Assembly (NCBI RefSeq): GCF_008806595.1
Contig: NZ_VZRB01000020.1
Span: 1 to 64,000, forward strand
DNA length: 64,000 nucleotides
Direction of reading: 5' to 3'
From: Streptomyces luteolifulvus
GTDB lineage: Bacteria; Actinomycetota; Actinomycetes; Streptomycetales; Streptomycetaceae
In this document: positions 8,353-16,730 of the stretch, piece by piece
Numbering within the stretch: position 1 is the stretch's first letter
Layout: every line of letters starts with the position of its first letter
The notes under the pieces: model-generated
The model's database searches: none
What the model was told of the DNA's origin: nothing
Seen by the model: the letters and a program-made list of their open reading frames with translations, nothing else
Translations under genes and position numbers: made by a program

Positions 8353-8397
8353 TTCCGTGTCTCCAGATCGGTGGGCGGTGTCGGTCCGCGAGTTGTC

Positions 8398-8444
8398 GCG
8401 ATCATGTGACCTTCGGCAAGTGGGCAGGGTTGCACGGGAGTTCG
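8398..8444 (-). promoter_or_regulatory. Conserved promoter-like block upstream of copy A
   Basis: Partner of the block at 6741-6787, with the same CAACC, 17-base spacing and GTC on the minus strand. It begins about 46 bases before the copy A start. Conservation is higher than in the surrounding spacer, which suggests retained function rather than recent duplication alone. Confidence 0.5.
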
Positions 8445-8646
8445 ATGAACCTTGAGGGCCGCCGCGCTGCCGCGCCCGCTGTCGCCGTGGTGTCGCGCCC
8501 GCCGTCACCGCCGTGTCGCGCCTGCCGTCCGGGCCGGGGCGAACGGTTCTGCCGTCCCCTCTGGGGCTGATGGTGCATATGTGGTGAAAGTGGGCCTGTG
8601 ATCCTATTTTGGTGACTATCGGTCCGACCCCATGGACAGGACGGTC

Positions 8647-9033
8647 ATGTCACCACCTCGCGTACTCGTCATCGAGGACGACCCGGACGTGAGCGCCCTG
8701 CTGGCGCGGCACTTCCGTGAGCTGGGCTGCCCCGTGGCCGCCGCGCACACCGGCGAGGAGGGACTCGATCTCGCCTTCGCGGACCCGCCGGACATCGCGG
8801 TCGTCGACATGATGCTGCCCGGCATCGACGGCCGGGAGGTCATCCGCCGTATGCGGGCGGACGAGCGCACGACCGGCTGCCACGTGGTCGTGTCCACGGT
8901 CCTGGACAAGGACGAGGTGAGGGACCTGGCGGACGATCTGCTGGCCAAACCGTTCCGGCAGTCGTCGGTGGCGCGGCTCGTGAGCTCCTACCGGAGCTCC
9001 GTGTCCGGGAGTTCCGTGCCGGAGGAGGAGTAA
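8647..9033 (+). CDS. Single-domain response regulator (receiver only)
   Basis: ATG at 8647 has GGACAGGA upstream; an in-frame ATG at 8632 lacks a ribosome site. The 128-residue product is one CheY-like receiver: acidic pair D11/D12, phospho-acceptor D54 in VVDMMLPGIDG, a Ser/Thr in VVVSTVLDK, and the conserved Lys in LLAKPF. There is no output domain, so it should act as a phosphate shuttle or through protein contacts. The TAA stop directly abuts the next ATG at 9034, making this the first gene of a tightly packed five-gene operon ending in a histidine kinase. Confidence 0.88.
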   Translation: MSPPRVLVIEDDPDVSALLARHFRELGCPVAAAHTGEEGLDLAFADPPDIAVVDMMLPGIDGREVIRRMRADERTTGCHVVVSTVLDKDEVRDLADDLLAKPFRQSSVARLVSSYRSSVSGSSVPEEE

Positions 9034-9408
9034 ATGGCGCGTGTCCTAGTGGCCGACGACGACGCGGACATCCGGGATCTGGTGGCCTTCAAACTGACCC
9101 AGAGCGGTCATGAGGTCACCGCCGTGGAGGACGGCATGGCGGCGCTGAAGGCCGCGCGCGAGCAGCCGGTGGACCTGGCGCTGCTCGACATCCGGATGCC
9201 GGGGATGTCCGGACTGGACGTCTGCCGGGAGCTGCGCGCGGCAGCCGAGACCGCCACCCTGCCCGTCATCATGATCACCGCCCGGTCCCAGGAAGGGGAC
9301 GTCGAGGTGGGCTTCGCGGCGGGCGCCGACGACTACATCATCAAGCCGTTCAGCCCACGGGAGCTGTCCAGCCGGGTCACCGCGGTGCTCAGCCGGGCGG
9401 AGCGGTGA
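9034..9408 (+). CDS. Single-domain response regulator (receiver only)
   Basis: The 124-residue receiver starts immediately after the preceding stop. Acidic residues lie in VADDDADI (D8-D10), the acceptor is D52 in LLDIRMPGMSG, T/S is in MITARSQ, and Lys is in IIKPFSP. It ends at the receiver boundary with no DNA-binding or enzymatic domain. Two stand-alone receivers in series suggest a phosphorelay, or two targets for the kinase at the operon end. Its stop overlaps the next GTG as GTGA. Confidence 0.88.
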   Translation: MARVLVADDDADIRDLVAFKLTQSGHEVTAVEDGMAALKAAREQPVDLALLDIRMPGMSGLDVCRELRAAAETATLPVIMITARSQEGDVEVGFAAGADDYIIKPFSPRELSSRVTAVLSRAER

Positions 9409-10502
9409 TACCGCCAGGGTTTGTGCGAGGCGCGCTGCTGTGCCTGCCGGCCCTCGTCCTGGCGCTGAGCCTGCTGATCGTCTCCAACCGTTTCGTCCGC
9501 AGGGTCCAGCAGCGCAGACGCGAACGGCGCGCGGAACCGGTGCGCGGCCTGCTGCTGGAGCTGCTGTGCGCGGAGGAGGACGAGCAGAGCGAGCTGCTGA
9601 ACCGGCTCGCGGCGGTCGACAAGCGGACCTGGACCGCCCTGGAACCGTCCCTGACGGCGCTGCTGGAAAAGGTCTCCGGTGCCGCCCGCACGGCATTGAT
9701 CCGCCTGTACGAGCTGCGCGGGGCCCCCGAGGGCGCCGTCGCCGACCTGAGGAGTCACAGCGCGGCCCGGCGGGGGCGTGCCGCACAGGTGCTCGGCCAG
9801 CTCTCGCACCGCGCCGCGGAGCCGGCGCTGTGCCGTCTGCTGACCGACCGCGACCCCGAGGTCCGGCTGGTCGCCACCCGGGCGCTGGGCCGCAGCGGGG
9901 GTGCGGAGTCCGTGGCGCACCTGCTGGAGTCCCTGCACGGATCGCGGACGGTGCCGCCCCCTTCGGTCACCATGGCGCTGGTCTCGATGGGGCCCGAGGT
10001 CCAGCGCAGTGTCGCGGCCGGGCTGGAACATCCCGAGCCCCTCGCCAGGGCCGTGGCCATCGAGGTGCTCGGCGTGACCGGGGTGGTCTCCCGTACGTCC
10101 GAGATCGCCCGCGCACTGCGCGAGGACCCCTCCAACGAGGTACGGATCAAAGCGGCCCGCGCGCTGGGCCGACTGGGCATGCCCGAAGGCCTGCAACCGC
10201 TGCTGGACGCCGTCGCACCAGGTCAGCCGCTCGCCCTGCGCATCGTGGGCACCGGAGCGCTGGGCAATCTGGGAGCCGTCTCCGCGACGGACCGGCTGGC
10301 GGAACTGCTCGGCGATCCCGACCGGCATGTGGCCGGGGCCGCGGCCCGCTCGCTGCTGCGGCTCGGCCCGGCGGGGCACGCCGCGCTGCACGAGGCGGCG
10401 GCCGGCGTCCGCGGCGGTTCGGCGGCCGCCCAGGCCGGGGCGGCCCTTTCCGAGGCCGCGGTCCAGGGCCGCCACGACGTCCGCGTGGAGGTGGCGCTGT
10501 GA
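9405..10502 (+). CDS. Membrane-anchored HEAT-repeat protein
   Basis: GTG at 9405 overlaps the previous stop by four bases; 365 residues. Residues ~7-25 (ALLCLPALVLALSLLIVSN) form one membrane segment. The rest is alpha-helical repeats rich in Ala, Leu and Arg, with PBS-lyase/HEAT-like units such as VRLVATRALGRSGGAESVAHLL, NEVRIKAARALGRLGMPEGL and RHVAGAAARSLLRLG. HEAT arrays are protein-binding scaffolds. Between the receivers and the glycosyltransferase, it is a good candidate for the adaptor that passes the regulator state to the synthase at the membrane. That role is inference. Confidence 0.8.
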   Translation: MIPPGFVRGALLCLPALVLALSLLIVSNRFVRRVQQRRRERRAEPVRGLLLELLCAEEDEQSELLNRLAAVDKRTWTALEPSLTALLEKVSGAARTALIRLYELRGAPEGAVADLRSHSAARRGRAAQVLGQLSHRAAEPALCRLLTDRDPEVRLVATRALGRSGGAESVAHLLESLHGSRTVPPPSVTMALVSMGPEVQRSVAAGLEHPEPLARAVAIEVLGVTGVVSRTSEIARALREDPSNEVRIKAARALGRLGMPEGLQPLLDAVAPGQPLALRIVGTGALGNLGAVSATDRLAELLGDPDRHVAGAAARSLLRLGPAGHAALHEAAAGVRGGSAAAQAGAALSEAAVQGRHDVRVEVAL

Positions 10503-11986
10503 GCACGATGGCCGACGGACCGTGGGACTCGCTGCTGGGCGCGGCGCACACGCTGATCTCGGTCTGCGACACCGTGATCATCAGCTACTTCCTCTTCATC
10601 AACACCGGCCATCTGATCCTGATCTTCATCGCGCTCGGAGAGTTCGTCAGACGGAGACGCCGGGCACCCTTCGCGGGCTACGACGACGCCGCCACCAGTC
10701 CCTTCACCCCGCCGGTGTCGGTGATCATGCCCGCGCACAACGAGGCGGCCGGGATCGCCGAGGCGGTGCGGGCGATGCTGCTGCTGCGCTATCCGATGTT
10801 CGAGATCATCGTCGTCGACGACGGCTCCACCGACGGCACCGTGGAGGCCCTCGGCGAGGCCTTCGACCTCGCCGAGGTGGAGTACGTGATCCCCGACGAC
10901 GTTCCGGTACGTGGCGCGGTCACCTCGGTCCACATGCCCCGGGGCGGTCCGGTGCCCCTGGTGGTGGCCCGCAAGGTCAACGGCGGCAAGGCCGACGCGC
11001 TCAACGTCGGGATCAACCTGGCGCGCTATCCCCTGGTGTGCATGGTGGATGCCGACTCGATCCTCGACTCCCAGGCCCTGCTCGCGGTGGCCAAGCCCTT
11101 CGCCGACGACCCGCTGCGGGTGGTCGCCACCGGCGGTGTGGTCGGCCTCGCCAACGGTTGCACCGTCGTGGCCGGCCGGGTCGTCGAGCCGCACGTGCCG
11201 AGGGACACGCTCGGACGGATCCAGGTCGTCGAGTACCTGCGCGCGTTCTTCCTCGGCCGCACCGGCTGGTCCAAGGTCGGCGGCCTGCTGATCATCGCCG
11301 GGGCCTTCGGCCTGTTCCGCCGGGACGCCCTCGTGGCGGTCGGCGGCATGGACCCGGACTGCATCGGAGAGGACGCCGAACTGGTCATCCGGCTCCACGC
11401 CCATCTGCGCGACCAGGGCCGTACCTACCGCATCGCGTTCGTCACCGAGCCGATCTCCTGGAGCGAGGCGCCCTCGCAGCTGAAGGTCCTGGCCCGCCAG
11501 CGACGGCGCTGGCACCGCGGACTGACGGAGATCCTGCTCAAGCACCGCCGTATGATCGCCAACCCGCGTTACGGCCGCATCGGACTTGTGGCACTGCCCT
11601 TCTACGTCGTCTTCGAACTGCTGGCCCCGCTGGTGGAGCTCGCGGGCCTGGTTCTGATGCCCCTGGGCGTGCTCATCGGCGCGGTGAACGTGGACTTTCT
11701 GTGGCGCTTCATGCTCGCCGCCTATGCCTACGCCCTGGTGGTGAGTCTGCTGTCGGTGGCGGTGGAGGAGTACGCCTTCCACCGGTTCACGCGCTGGCGG
11801 GACGTGTGGGGCGCCCTCGTCGGGGTGGTCGCGGAGAACATCGGCTACCGGCAGCTGACCGCCTGGTGGCGGCTGCGCGGCATGTGGGACGGGCTGCGCC
11901 GCACGCCCCAGGAGTGGGGCGCGATGGCCCGTACCGGATTCGGCACGGACGACCCGGTCAAGGAAGGCGGAGGTGATCGTGCGTGA
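10499..11986 (+). CDS. Membrane family-2 glycosyltransferase (processive polysaccharide synthase type)
   Basis: GTG at 10499 overlaps the HEAT gene stop; 495 residues. Membrane segment at ~22-45, then the GT2 domain: VIMPAHNEAAG, nucleotide-binding DDGSTDGT, the metal motif VDADS, an acceptor-side GEDAEL, and QRRRWHRG, the (Q/R)xxRW motif of processive synthases such as cellulose, hyaluronan and PNAG enzymes. Three or four C-terminal membrane helices follow. It likely polymerises a UDP-sugar and extrudes the chain; the sugar cannot be read from sequence. There is no PilZ domain, so control by c-di-GMP is not indicated; the co-encoded receivers and HEAT protein are the likely control. Confidence 0.88.
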   Translation: MSTMADGPWDSLLGAAHTLISVCDTVIISYFLFINTGHLILIFIALGEFVRRRRRAPFAGYDDAATSPFTPPVSVIMPAHNEAAGIAEAVRAMLLLRYPMFEIIVVDDGSTDGTVEALGEAFDLAEVEYVIPDDVPVRGAVTSVHMPRGGPVPLVVARKVNGGKADALNVGINLARYPLVCMVDADSILDSQALLAVAKPFADDPLRVVATGGVVGLANGCTVVAGRVVEPHVPRDTLGRIQVVEYLRAFFLGRTGWSKVGGLLIIAGAFGLFRRDALVAVGGMDPDCIGEDAELVIRLHAHLRDQGRTYRIAFVTEPISWSEAPSQLKVLARQRRRWHRGLTEILLKHRRMIANPRYGRIGLVALPFYVVFELLAPLVELAGLVLMPLGVLIGAVNVDFLWRFMLAAYAYALVVSLLSVAVEEYAFHRFTRWRDVWGALVGVVAENIGYRQLTAWWRLRGMWDGLRRTPQEWGAMARTGFGTDDPVKEGGGDRA

Positions 11987-14082
11987 GCGGAATCCTCGGC
12001 CGGGGCGGCGGGACGGTCGGTCGTCGGCTCGGGTTCGCGTTCGGCCTGTTGATCTTCCTGATCGCGCTGTGCGGTGCCGGCGCGCTGATCGGTGCGGAGC
12101 GACTGGACAACGAGTACGACGAGATCATCGACCATGTGGACCCCGCCGGGGACGACGGGCTGCTCCTGCGCTCCACGGCCGTCGGCGCGCAGCGTGCGGT
12201 GCGCGGCTATCTGATCACCGGCGACCCGAGGGAGCTCGCCGCCTTCCGCCAGGCCAGGGACCGCGTCCCGTCGATCATCGACGATCTTCGTGGGTACGGC
12301 GTCGCGGACGAGGGCCTTCTCACGGCGCAGCAACGGGAGCTCACGGCGTACTTCCGCTTCGTGGAGCGGCAGACGCGCGCGGTCCCGAGAAGCGAGCGGG
12401 CGGCCGTCCTCACCCGCGAGGCCACGCGTCGGTTCCGGGCGTTCGAGCGGACCAACGACCAGCTGGGTGTCCAGCTGGCCGCCGCGGAGGAGCGGATGCA
12501 GGACCACGCCGACACGGTGATCCGGTACGGCGTGGGCGGGCTCGGCGCCCTGCTGGTCGTGGGCCTGGCCGCGGCCGTCTTCACCTCGGTGCGCACCACG
12601 CGTGCCCTGAAGCGTCCGCTCCGCAACGTCGAGGCGACGCTCGACCGGCTCGCCGCGGGTGACCGCACCGCGCGCGCCACGCCGGAGGGACCGGCGGAGA
12701 TCAAGGCGGTGGCGATCTCGGTGAACGCGCTCGCCGACGAGCGTGACCGGCTGCGGGCGATCGAGGAGGAGCGCGCCCGGCTGTCGGGGATCGCCCGGAA
12801 CACCGGCATCCGGATCCGGGAGAACCTCGACGTCGACCAGGTGCTCGACCACGCGGTCGTGGGGATCGGGGCGGGCCTGGACGCCGACTACGTCTTCATC
12901 ACGCTCGCCGGTGAAGACCGCTCCGTATTCCCCGTGGCCCGGGCCTGGGGTGCCAAGGAGGGCCTGCTCAGCGCCGCGGAGCAGCAGTCGCTGCCCGGGG
13001 CCCCCGCCGAGATGGTCCGCGACCACTATCGGCGGGGGACGACCTGGGAGATCGCCGACCTGCCCCGGTACCTGTCCGAGACCACACCCGTGCCGGGTGG
13101 CCCGGGTACCTGGGGCGAGACGGGCATTCCGGCGGAGAACCGCGTCGCCGCGTCGGCGCTGGGCCTGGTCTCCGCGCTGATCGCCCCCATGGGGGTGGGA
13201 GAGGAACCGATCGGCACCGTGTGCCTGGCCCGTACCAGCGCCGACCGCCCCTGGCGCCCGGTGGAGATCGAGACCGCGGAGTCCATGACCAGCGGCGTCG
13301 GACGGGCCCTGCACAGCGCCCGGCTCTTCAAGCAGGAGACGGATCTGGTGGACAAGCTGCGCGCCCTGGACAAGGCCAAGAGCGACTTCCTGTCCACCGT
13401 CTCCCATGAGCTGCGCACCCCGCTGACCAGCATCGTGGGCTATATCGAGCTGCTGAAGGACGAGGACACCGGGTCACTGACCCCGCCCCAGGTGCACATG
13501 CTGGACATCGTGGACCGCAACGCGAACCGGCTGCGGGCGCTGATCGAGGACCTGCTCACCCTCTCCCGGATCGAGTCGGGGGCGTTCACCTCCCGCAAGG
13601 CTCCGGTCGACCTGCGTCAGCTGGTGTCGTCGGCGACCGATGCGATCAGGCCGGCCGCCAAGGCCGCGTCCGTCTCCCTGGTGACGGAGTGCCCGGACCG
13701 GCCGCTGATCATGGAGGCGGACGGCGAACAGCTCGACCGGGTGCTGATGAACCTGCTGTCCAACGCGGTCAAGTTCACCCCGGAGGGCGGGAAGGTGAGC
13801 GTCCGGGCCCACCGGCACGACGGCGAGGTGCTGCTGAGCGTCAGCGACACGGGCATCGGGATCCCGGCGAAGGAACAGGAGAAGCTGTTCACACGGTTCT
13901 TCCGTGCCTCCAACGCCACCGACGCGGCCATCCCGGGCACCGGTCTGGGGCTGACGATCGTGCGCACGATCGTGGCGAACCACGGCGGTGAGACGCAGGT
14001 GCACTCCGAGGAGGGCCGGGGCACCACGATCACCGCGAGGCTGCCGCTCGCCGACGCGGACCGACCGGCCGGGGACGACTGA
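11983..14082 (+). CDS. Hybrid-sensing histidine kinase (CHASE3-HAMP-GAF-HisKA-HATPase)
   Basis: GTG at 11983 overlaps the glycosyltransferase stop; 699 residues. A membrane helix at ~13-33 is followed by a ~150-residue extracytoplasmic region of CHASE3 character, a second helix at ~184-205, HAMP to ~260, a GAF domain at ~280-445, then HisKA with the phospho-accepting His at residue 475 in SHELRTPLTS. The ATPase N, G1 and G2 boxes are LLSNAVKFT, DTGIGI and GTGLGLTIV. No receiver is fused. The two stand-alone receivers at the operon start are its obvious partners. Transcription ends at the palindrome at 14121-14187. Confidence 0.9.
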   Translation: MSGILGRGGGTVGRRLGFAFGLLIFLIALCGAGALIGAERLDNEYDEIIDHVDPAGDDGLLLRSTAVGAQRAVRGYLITGDPRELAAFRQARDRVPSIIDDLRGYGVADEGLLTAQQRELTAYFRFVERQTRAVPRSERAAVLTREATRRFRAFERTNDQLGVQLAAAEERMQDHADTVIRYGVGGLGALLVVGLAAAVFTSVRTTRALKRPLRNVEATLDRLAAGDRTARATPEGPAEIKAVAISVNALADERDRLRAIEEERARLSGIARNTGIRIRENLDVDQVLDHAVVGIGAGLDADYVFITLAGEDRSVFPVARAWGAKEGLLSAAEQQSLPGAPAEMVRDHYRRGTTWEIADLPRYLSETTPVPGGPGTWGETGIPAENRVAASALGLVSALIAPMGVGEEPIGTVCLARTSADRPWRPVEIETAESMTSGVGRALHSARLFKQETDLVDKLRALDKAKSDFLSTVSHELRTPLTSIVGYIELLKDEDTGSLTPPQVHMLDIVDRNANRLRALIEDLLTLSRIESGAFTSRKAPVDLRQLVSSATDAIRPAAKAASVSLVTECPDRPLIMEADGEQLDRVLMNLLSNAVKFTPEGGKVSVRAHRHDGEVLLSVSDTGIGIPAKEQEKLFTRFFRASNATDAAIPGTGLGLTIVRTIVANHGGETQVHSEEGRGTTITARLPLADADRPAGDD

Positions 14083-14120
14083 ACGGCGCGGCCGCGCATG
14101 CCGGTTCAGACCGTGAGGAC

Positions 14121-14187
14121 CACCCGAAGGGCAAGAACGCCGCCTCCCCGCATCATGCGGGGAGGCGGCGTTCTTGCCCTTCGGGTG
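14121..14187. terminator. 33-bp perfect palindrome, bidirectional terminator
   Basis: Arms 14121-14153 and 14155-14187 are exact reverse complements around one central base. It lies between the convergent kinase operon and the Fe-S gene (stop at 14200), the position of a shared terminator. It is far longer than a usual terminator stem. Confidence 0.85.
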
Positions 14188-14199
14188 CGCGCAGGCGCG

Positions 14200-16515
14200 T
14201 TACTTCACCGGCTCGGGCTCCGGCTCGCTCTCCGCCTCCGACGCGCCCGCCGGGGGCTCGTCGTCGACCGGGGTCTTGACCGACTCCAGCAGCAGCTGGG
14301 CGACGTCCACGACCTGGATCGACTCCTTGGCCTTGCCCTCGTTCTTCTTGCCGTTGACCGAGTCGGTCAGCATGACGAGGCAGAACGGGCAGGCGGTGGA
14401 GACGATGTCCGGGTTGAGGGAGAGGGCTTCGTCGACGCGCTCGTTGTTGATGCGCTTGCCGATCCGCTCCTCCATCCACATCCGCGCACCGCCGGCGCCG
14501 CAGCAGAAGCCGCGCTCCTTGTGGCGGTGCATCTCCTCGTTGCGGATGCCCGGGACGCTGGCGATGATCTCCCGCGGAGGCGTGTAGATCTTGTTGTGGC
14601 GGCCCAGGTAGCAGGGGTCGTGGTAGGTGATGATGCCCTCGACCGGGGTGACCGGGATCAGCTTGCCCTCGTCCACCAGGTGCTGGAGCAGCTGGGTGTG
14701 GTGGATGACCTCGTAGTCGCCGCCGAGCTGCGGGTACTCGTTGCCGAGCGTGTTGAGGCAGTGCGGGCAGGTCGCGACGATCTTCTTCGCGGACTTCGGC
14801 TTCCTCGACTCCGCCGTGATGTTGCCCTCGTCGTCCATCTCCTCGCCGAACGCCATGTTCAGCGCGGCCACGTTCTCCATGCCGAGCTCCTGGAACAGGG
14901 GCTCGTTGCCGAGGCGGCGGGCGGAGTCACCGGTGCACTTCTCGTCGCCGCCCATGATCGCGAACTTGACGCCCGCGATGTGCAGCAGCTCGGCGAAGGC
15001 CTTGGTGGTCTTCTTGGCGCGGTCCTCCAGGGAGCCGGCGCAGCCGACCCAGTACAGGTACTCGACCTCGGAGAGGTCCTCGATGTCCTTGCCGACGACC
15101 GGCACCTCGAAGTCGACTTCCTTCAGCCACTCCAGGCGCTGCTTCTTGGCCAGGCCCCAGGGGTTGCCCTTCTTCTCCAGGTTCTTGAGCATCGTGCCCG
15201 CCTCGGACGGGAACGCGGACTCGATCATCACCTGGTAGCGGCGCATGTCGACGATGTGGTCGATGTGCTCGATGTCCACCGGGCACTGCTCGACACAGGC
15301 GCCGCAGGTGGTGCAGGACCACAGGACGTCCGGGTCGATGACGCCGCCCGTGGCGAAGCCACTGTCAGATACCGGCTCGGCGGTGCCGATCAGCGGGCGC
15401 TCGGCCTCGGCCAGGGCCGCAGCGGGCACCGAAGCCAGCTGCTCCTCGGAGGCCTTCTCGTCGCCCTCCATCGTCTTGCCGCCGCCGGCGAGCAGGTAGG
15501 GCGCCTTGGCGTGCGCGTGGTCGCGCAGCGACATGATCAGCAGCTTCGGGGAGAGCGGCTTGCCGGTGTTCCAGGCGGGGCACTGCGACTGGCAGCGGCC
15601 GCACTCGGTGCAGGTGGAGAAGTCGAGCAGGCCCTTCCACGAGAACTGCTCGACCTGGGAGACGCCGAAGACGTCGTCGTCGCCCGGGTCGGTGAAGTCG
15701 ATCGGCTTGCCGCCCGACGTCATCGGTTGGAGGCCGCCCAGGGCCGTCTCACCGGTCGCGTTGCGCTTGAACCAGATGTTGGGGAAGGCGAGGAAGCGGT
15801 GCCAGGCCACACCCATGTTGGTGTTCAGGCTCACCGTGATCATCCAGACCATGGTGGTGCCCAGCTTGATCATCGCGGTGAAGTAGACGAGGTTCTGGAG
15901 CGCGGTGAGGCTCAGGCCCTTGAACGCCAGGATCATCGGGTACGAGGCGAAGTACGCGGCCTCGTAGTGGTCCACGTGGTGCAGCGTGCCCTCGAGACCG
16001 CGCAGCACGTAGATCGCCAGACCGATGGTGAGGATGACGTACTCGACGAAGTACGCCTGGCCCATCTTGGAGCCCGCGAACCGTGACTTGCGGCCGGGCC
16101 GCGACGGCAGGTTCAGCAGGCGGATCGCCATCAGCGTGACGATCCCGACGGTGGTCATCGCCGCGATGAACTCGATGTACAGCTCGTACGGCAGGAACCC
16201 GCCGATGACCGGCAGCGTCCAGTCGGCCTCGAACAGCTGGCCGTAAGCGGTGATGATCGTCGGCGGCAGCGTCAGGAAGCCGATCGCCACGAACCAGTGG
16301 GCGAACCCGACGATGCCCCACCGGTTCATCCGGGTGTGGCCGAGGAACTCCCTCACCAGCGTCACGCTGCGCTGGTAGGGGTTGTCGGTCCGGGTGCCTG
16401 CGGGCACCGGCTGGCCGAGCTTGAAGTACCGGACGAACTGGCCGATGGCGCGTGCGAGCAGCGCAACGCCGACCACGGTCAGAACCAGCGACACGATGAT
16501 CGCGGCGAGTTGCAT
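14200..16515 (-). CDS. Membrane Fe-S oxidoreductase with HdrD/GlpC-like CCG domains
   Basis: ATG at 16513-16515 has GAGGAG upstream and opens on a membrane helix (MQLAAIIVSLVLTVVGVALL), preferred over the longer frame from 16710. The 771-residue protein has about five N-terminal membrane helices (nitrate-reductase-gamma-like), then two [4Fe-4S] motifs, CTECGRCQSQCP and CTTCGACVEQCPVD, then two CCG domains (HDPCYLGRHN and FCCGAGGARMW). It should pass electrons between a membrane quinone pool and a soluble partner, as heterodisulfide-reductase-like or glycolate/lactate-oxidase Fe-S subunits do. Acidic Glu/Pro/Ala C-terminal tail. No partner flavoprotein is adjacent, so the donor is unknown. Confidence 0.88.
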   Translation of the reverse strand: MQLAAIIVSLVLTVVGVALLARAIGQFVRYFKLGQPVPAGTRTDNPYQRSVTLVREFLGHTRMNRWGIVGFAHWFVAIGFLTLPPTIITAYGQLFEADWTLPVIGGFLPYELYIEFIAAMTTVGIVTLMAIRLLNLPSRPGRKSRFAGSKMGQAYFVEYVILTIGLAIYVLRGLEGTLHHVDHYEAAYFASYPMILAFKGLSLTALQNLVYFTAMIKLGTTMVWMITVSLNTNMGVAWHRFLAFPNIWFKRNATGETALGGLQPMTSGGKPIDFTDPGDDDVFGVSQVEQFSWKGLLDFSTCTECGRCQSQCPAWNTGKPLSPKLLIMSLRDHAHAKAPYLLAGGGKTMEGDEKASEEQLASVPAAALAEAERPLIGTAEPVSDSGFATGGVIDPDVLWSCTTCGACVEQCPVDIEHIDHIVDMRRYQVMIESAFPSEAGTMLKNLEKKGNPWGLAKKQRLEWLKEVDFEVPVVGKDIEDLSEVEYLYWVGCAGSLEDRAKKTTKAFAELLHIAGVKFAIMGGDEKCTGDSARRLGNEPLFQELGMENVAALNMAFGEEMDDEGNITAESRKPKSAKKIVATCPHCLNTLGNEYPQLGGDYEVIHHTQLLQHLVDEGKLIPVTPVEGIITYHDPCYLGRHNKIYTPPREIIASVPGIRNEEMHRHKERGFCCGAGGARMWMEERIGKRINNERVDEALSLNPDIVSTACPFCLVMLTDSVNGKKNEGKAKESIQVVDVAQLLLESVKTPVDDEPPAGASEAESEPEPEPVK

Positions 16516-16730
16516 TTGGGGGCTCCTCGGGCCTGCGAGGCTTTCTTCGAGCGAAATTACTAAGCGGTAACTTATGTAGTCCTCTGAGACTACCCGCATC
16601 CTGCGCCGCACTGTAGTCAGACGTGCGGTGATCTGTGCTACTGAGGCGGCCCTCAGTGATCTCATCGCGACGGCGCGCGGACTCATGTGCAATTCACCAC
16701 ATATCATCACATTCGGTTTAGCGTGGTCCC

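Noticed and set aside
14098..16086. 662-codon plus-strand frame opposite the Fe-S gene
   Set aside because: Composition is typical antisense (Val, Leu, Ala, Arg, Gly rich) and the minus strand encodes clear Fe-S and CCG motifs.
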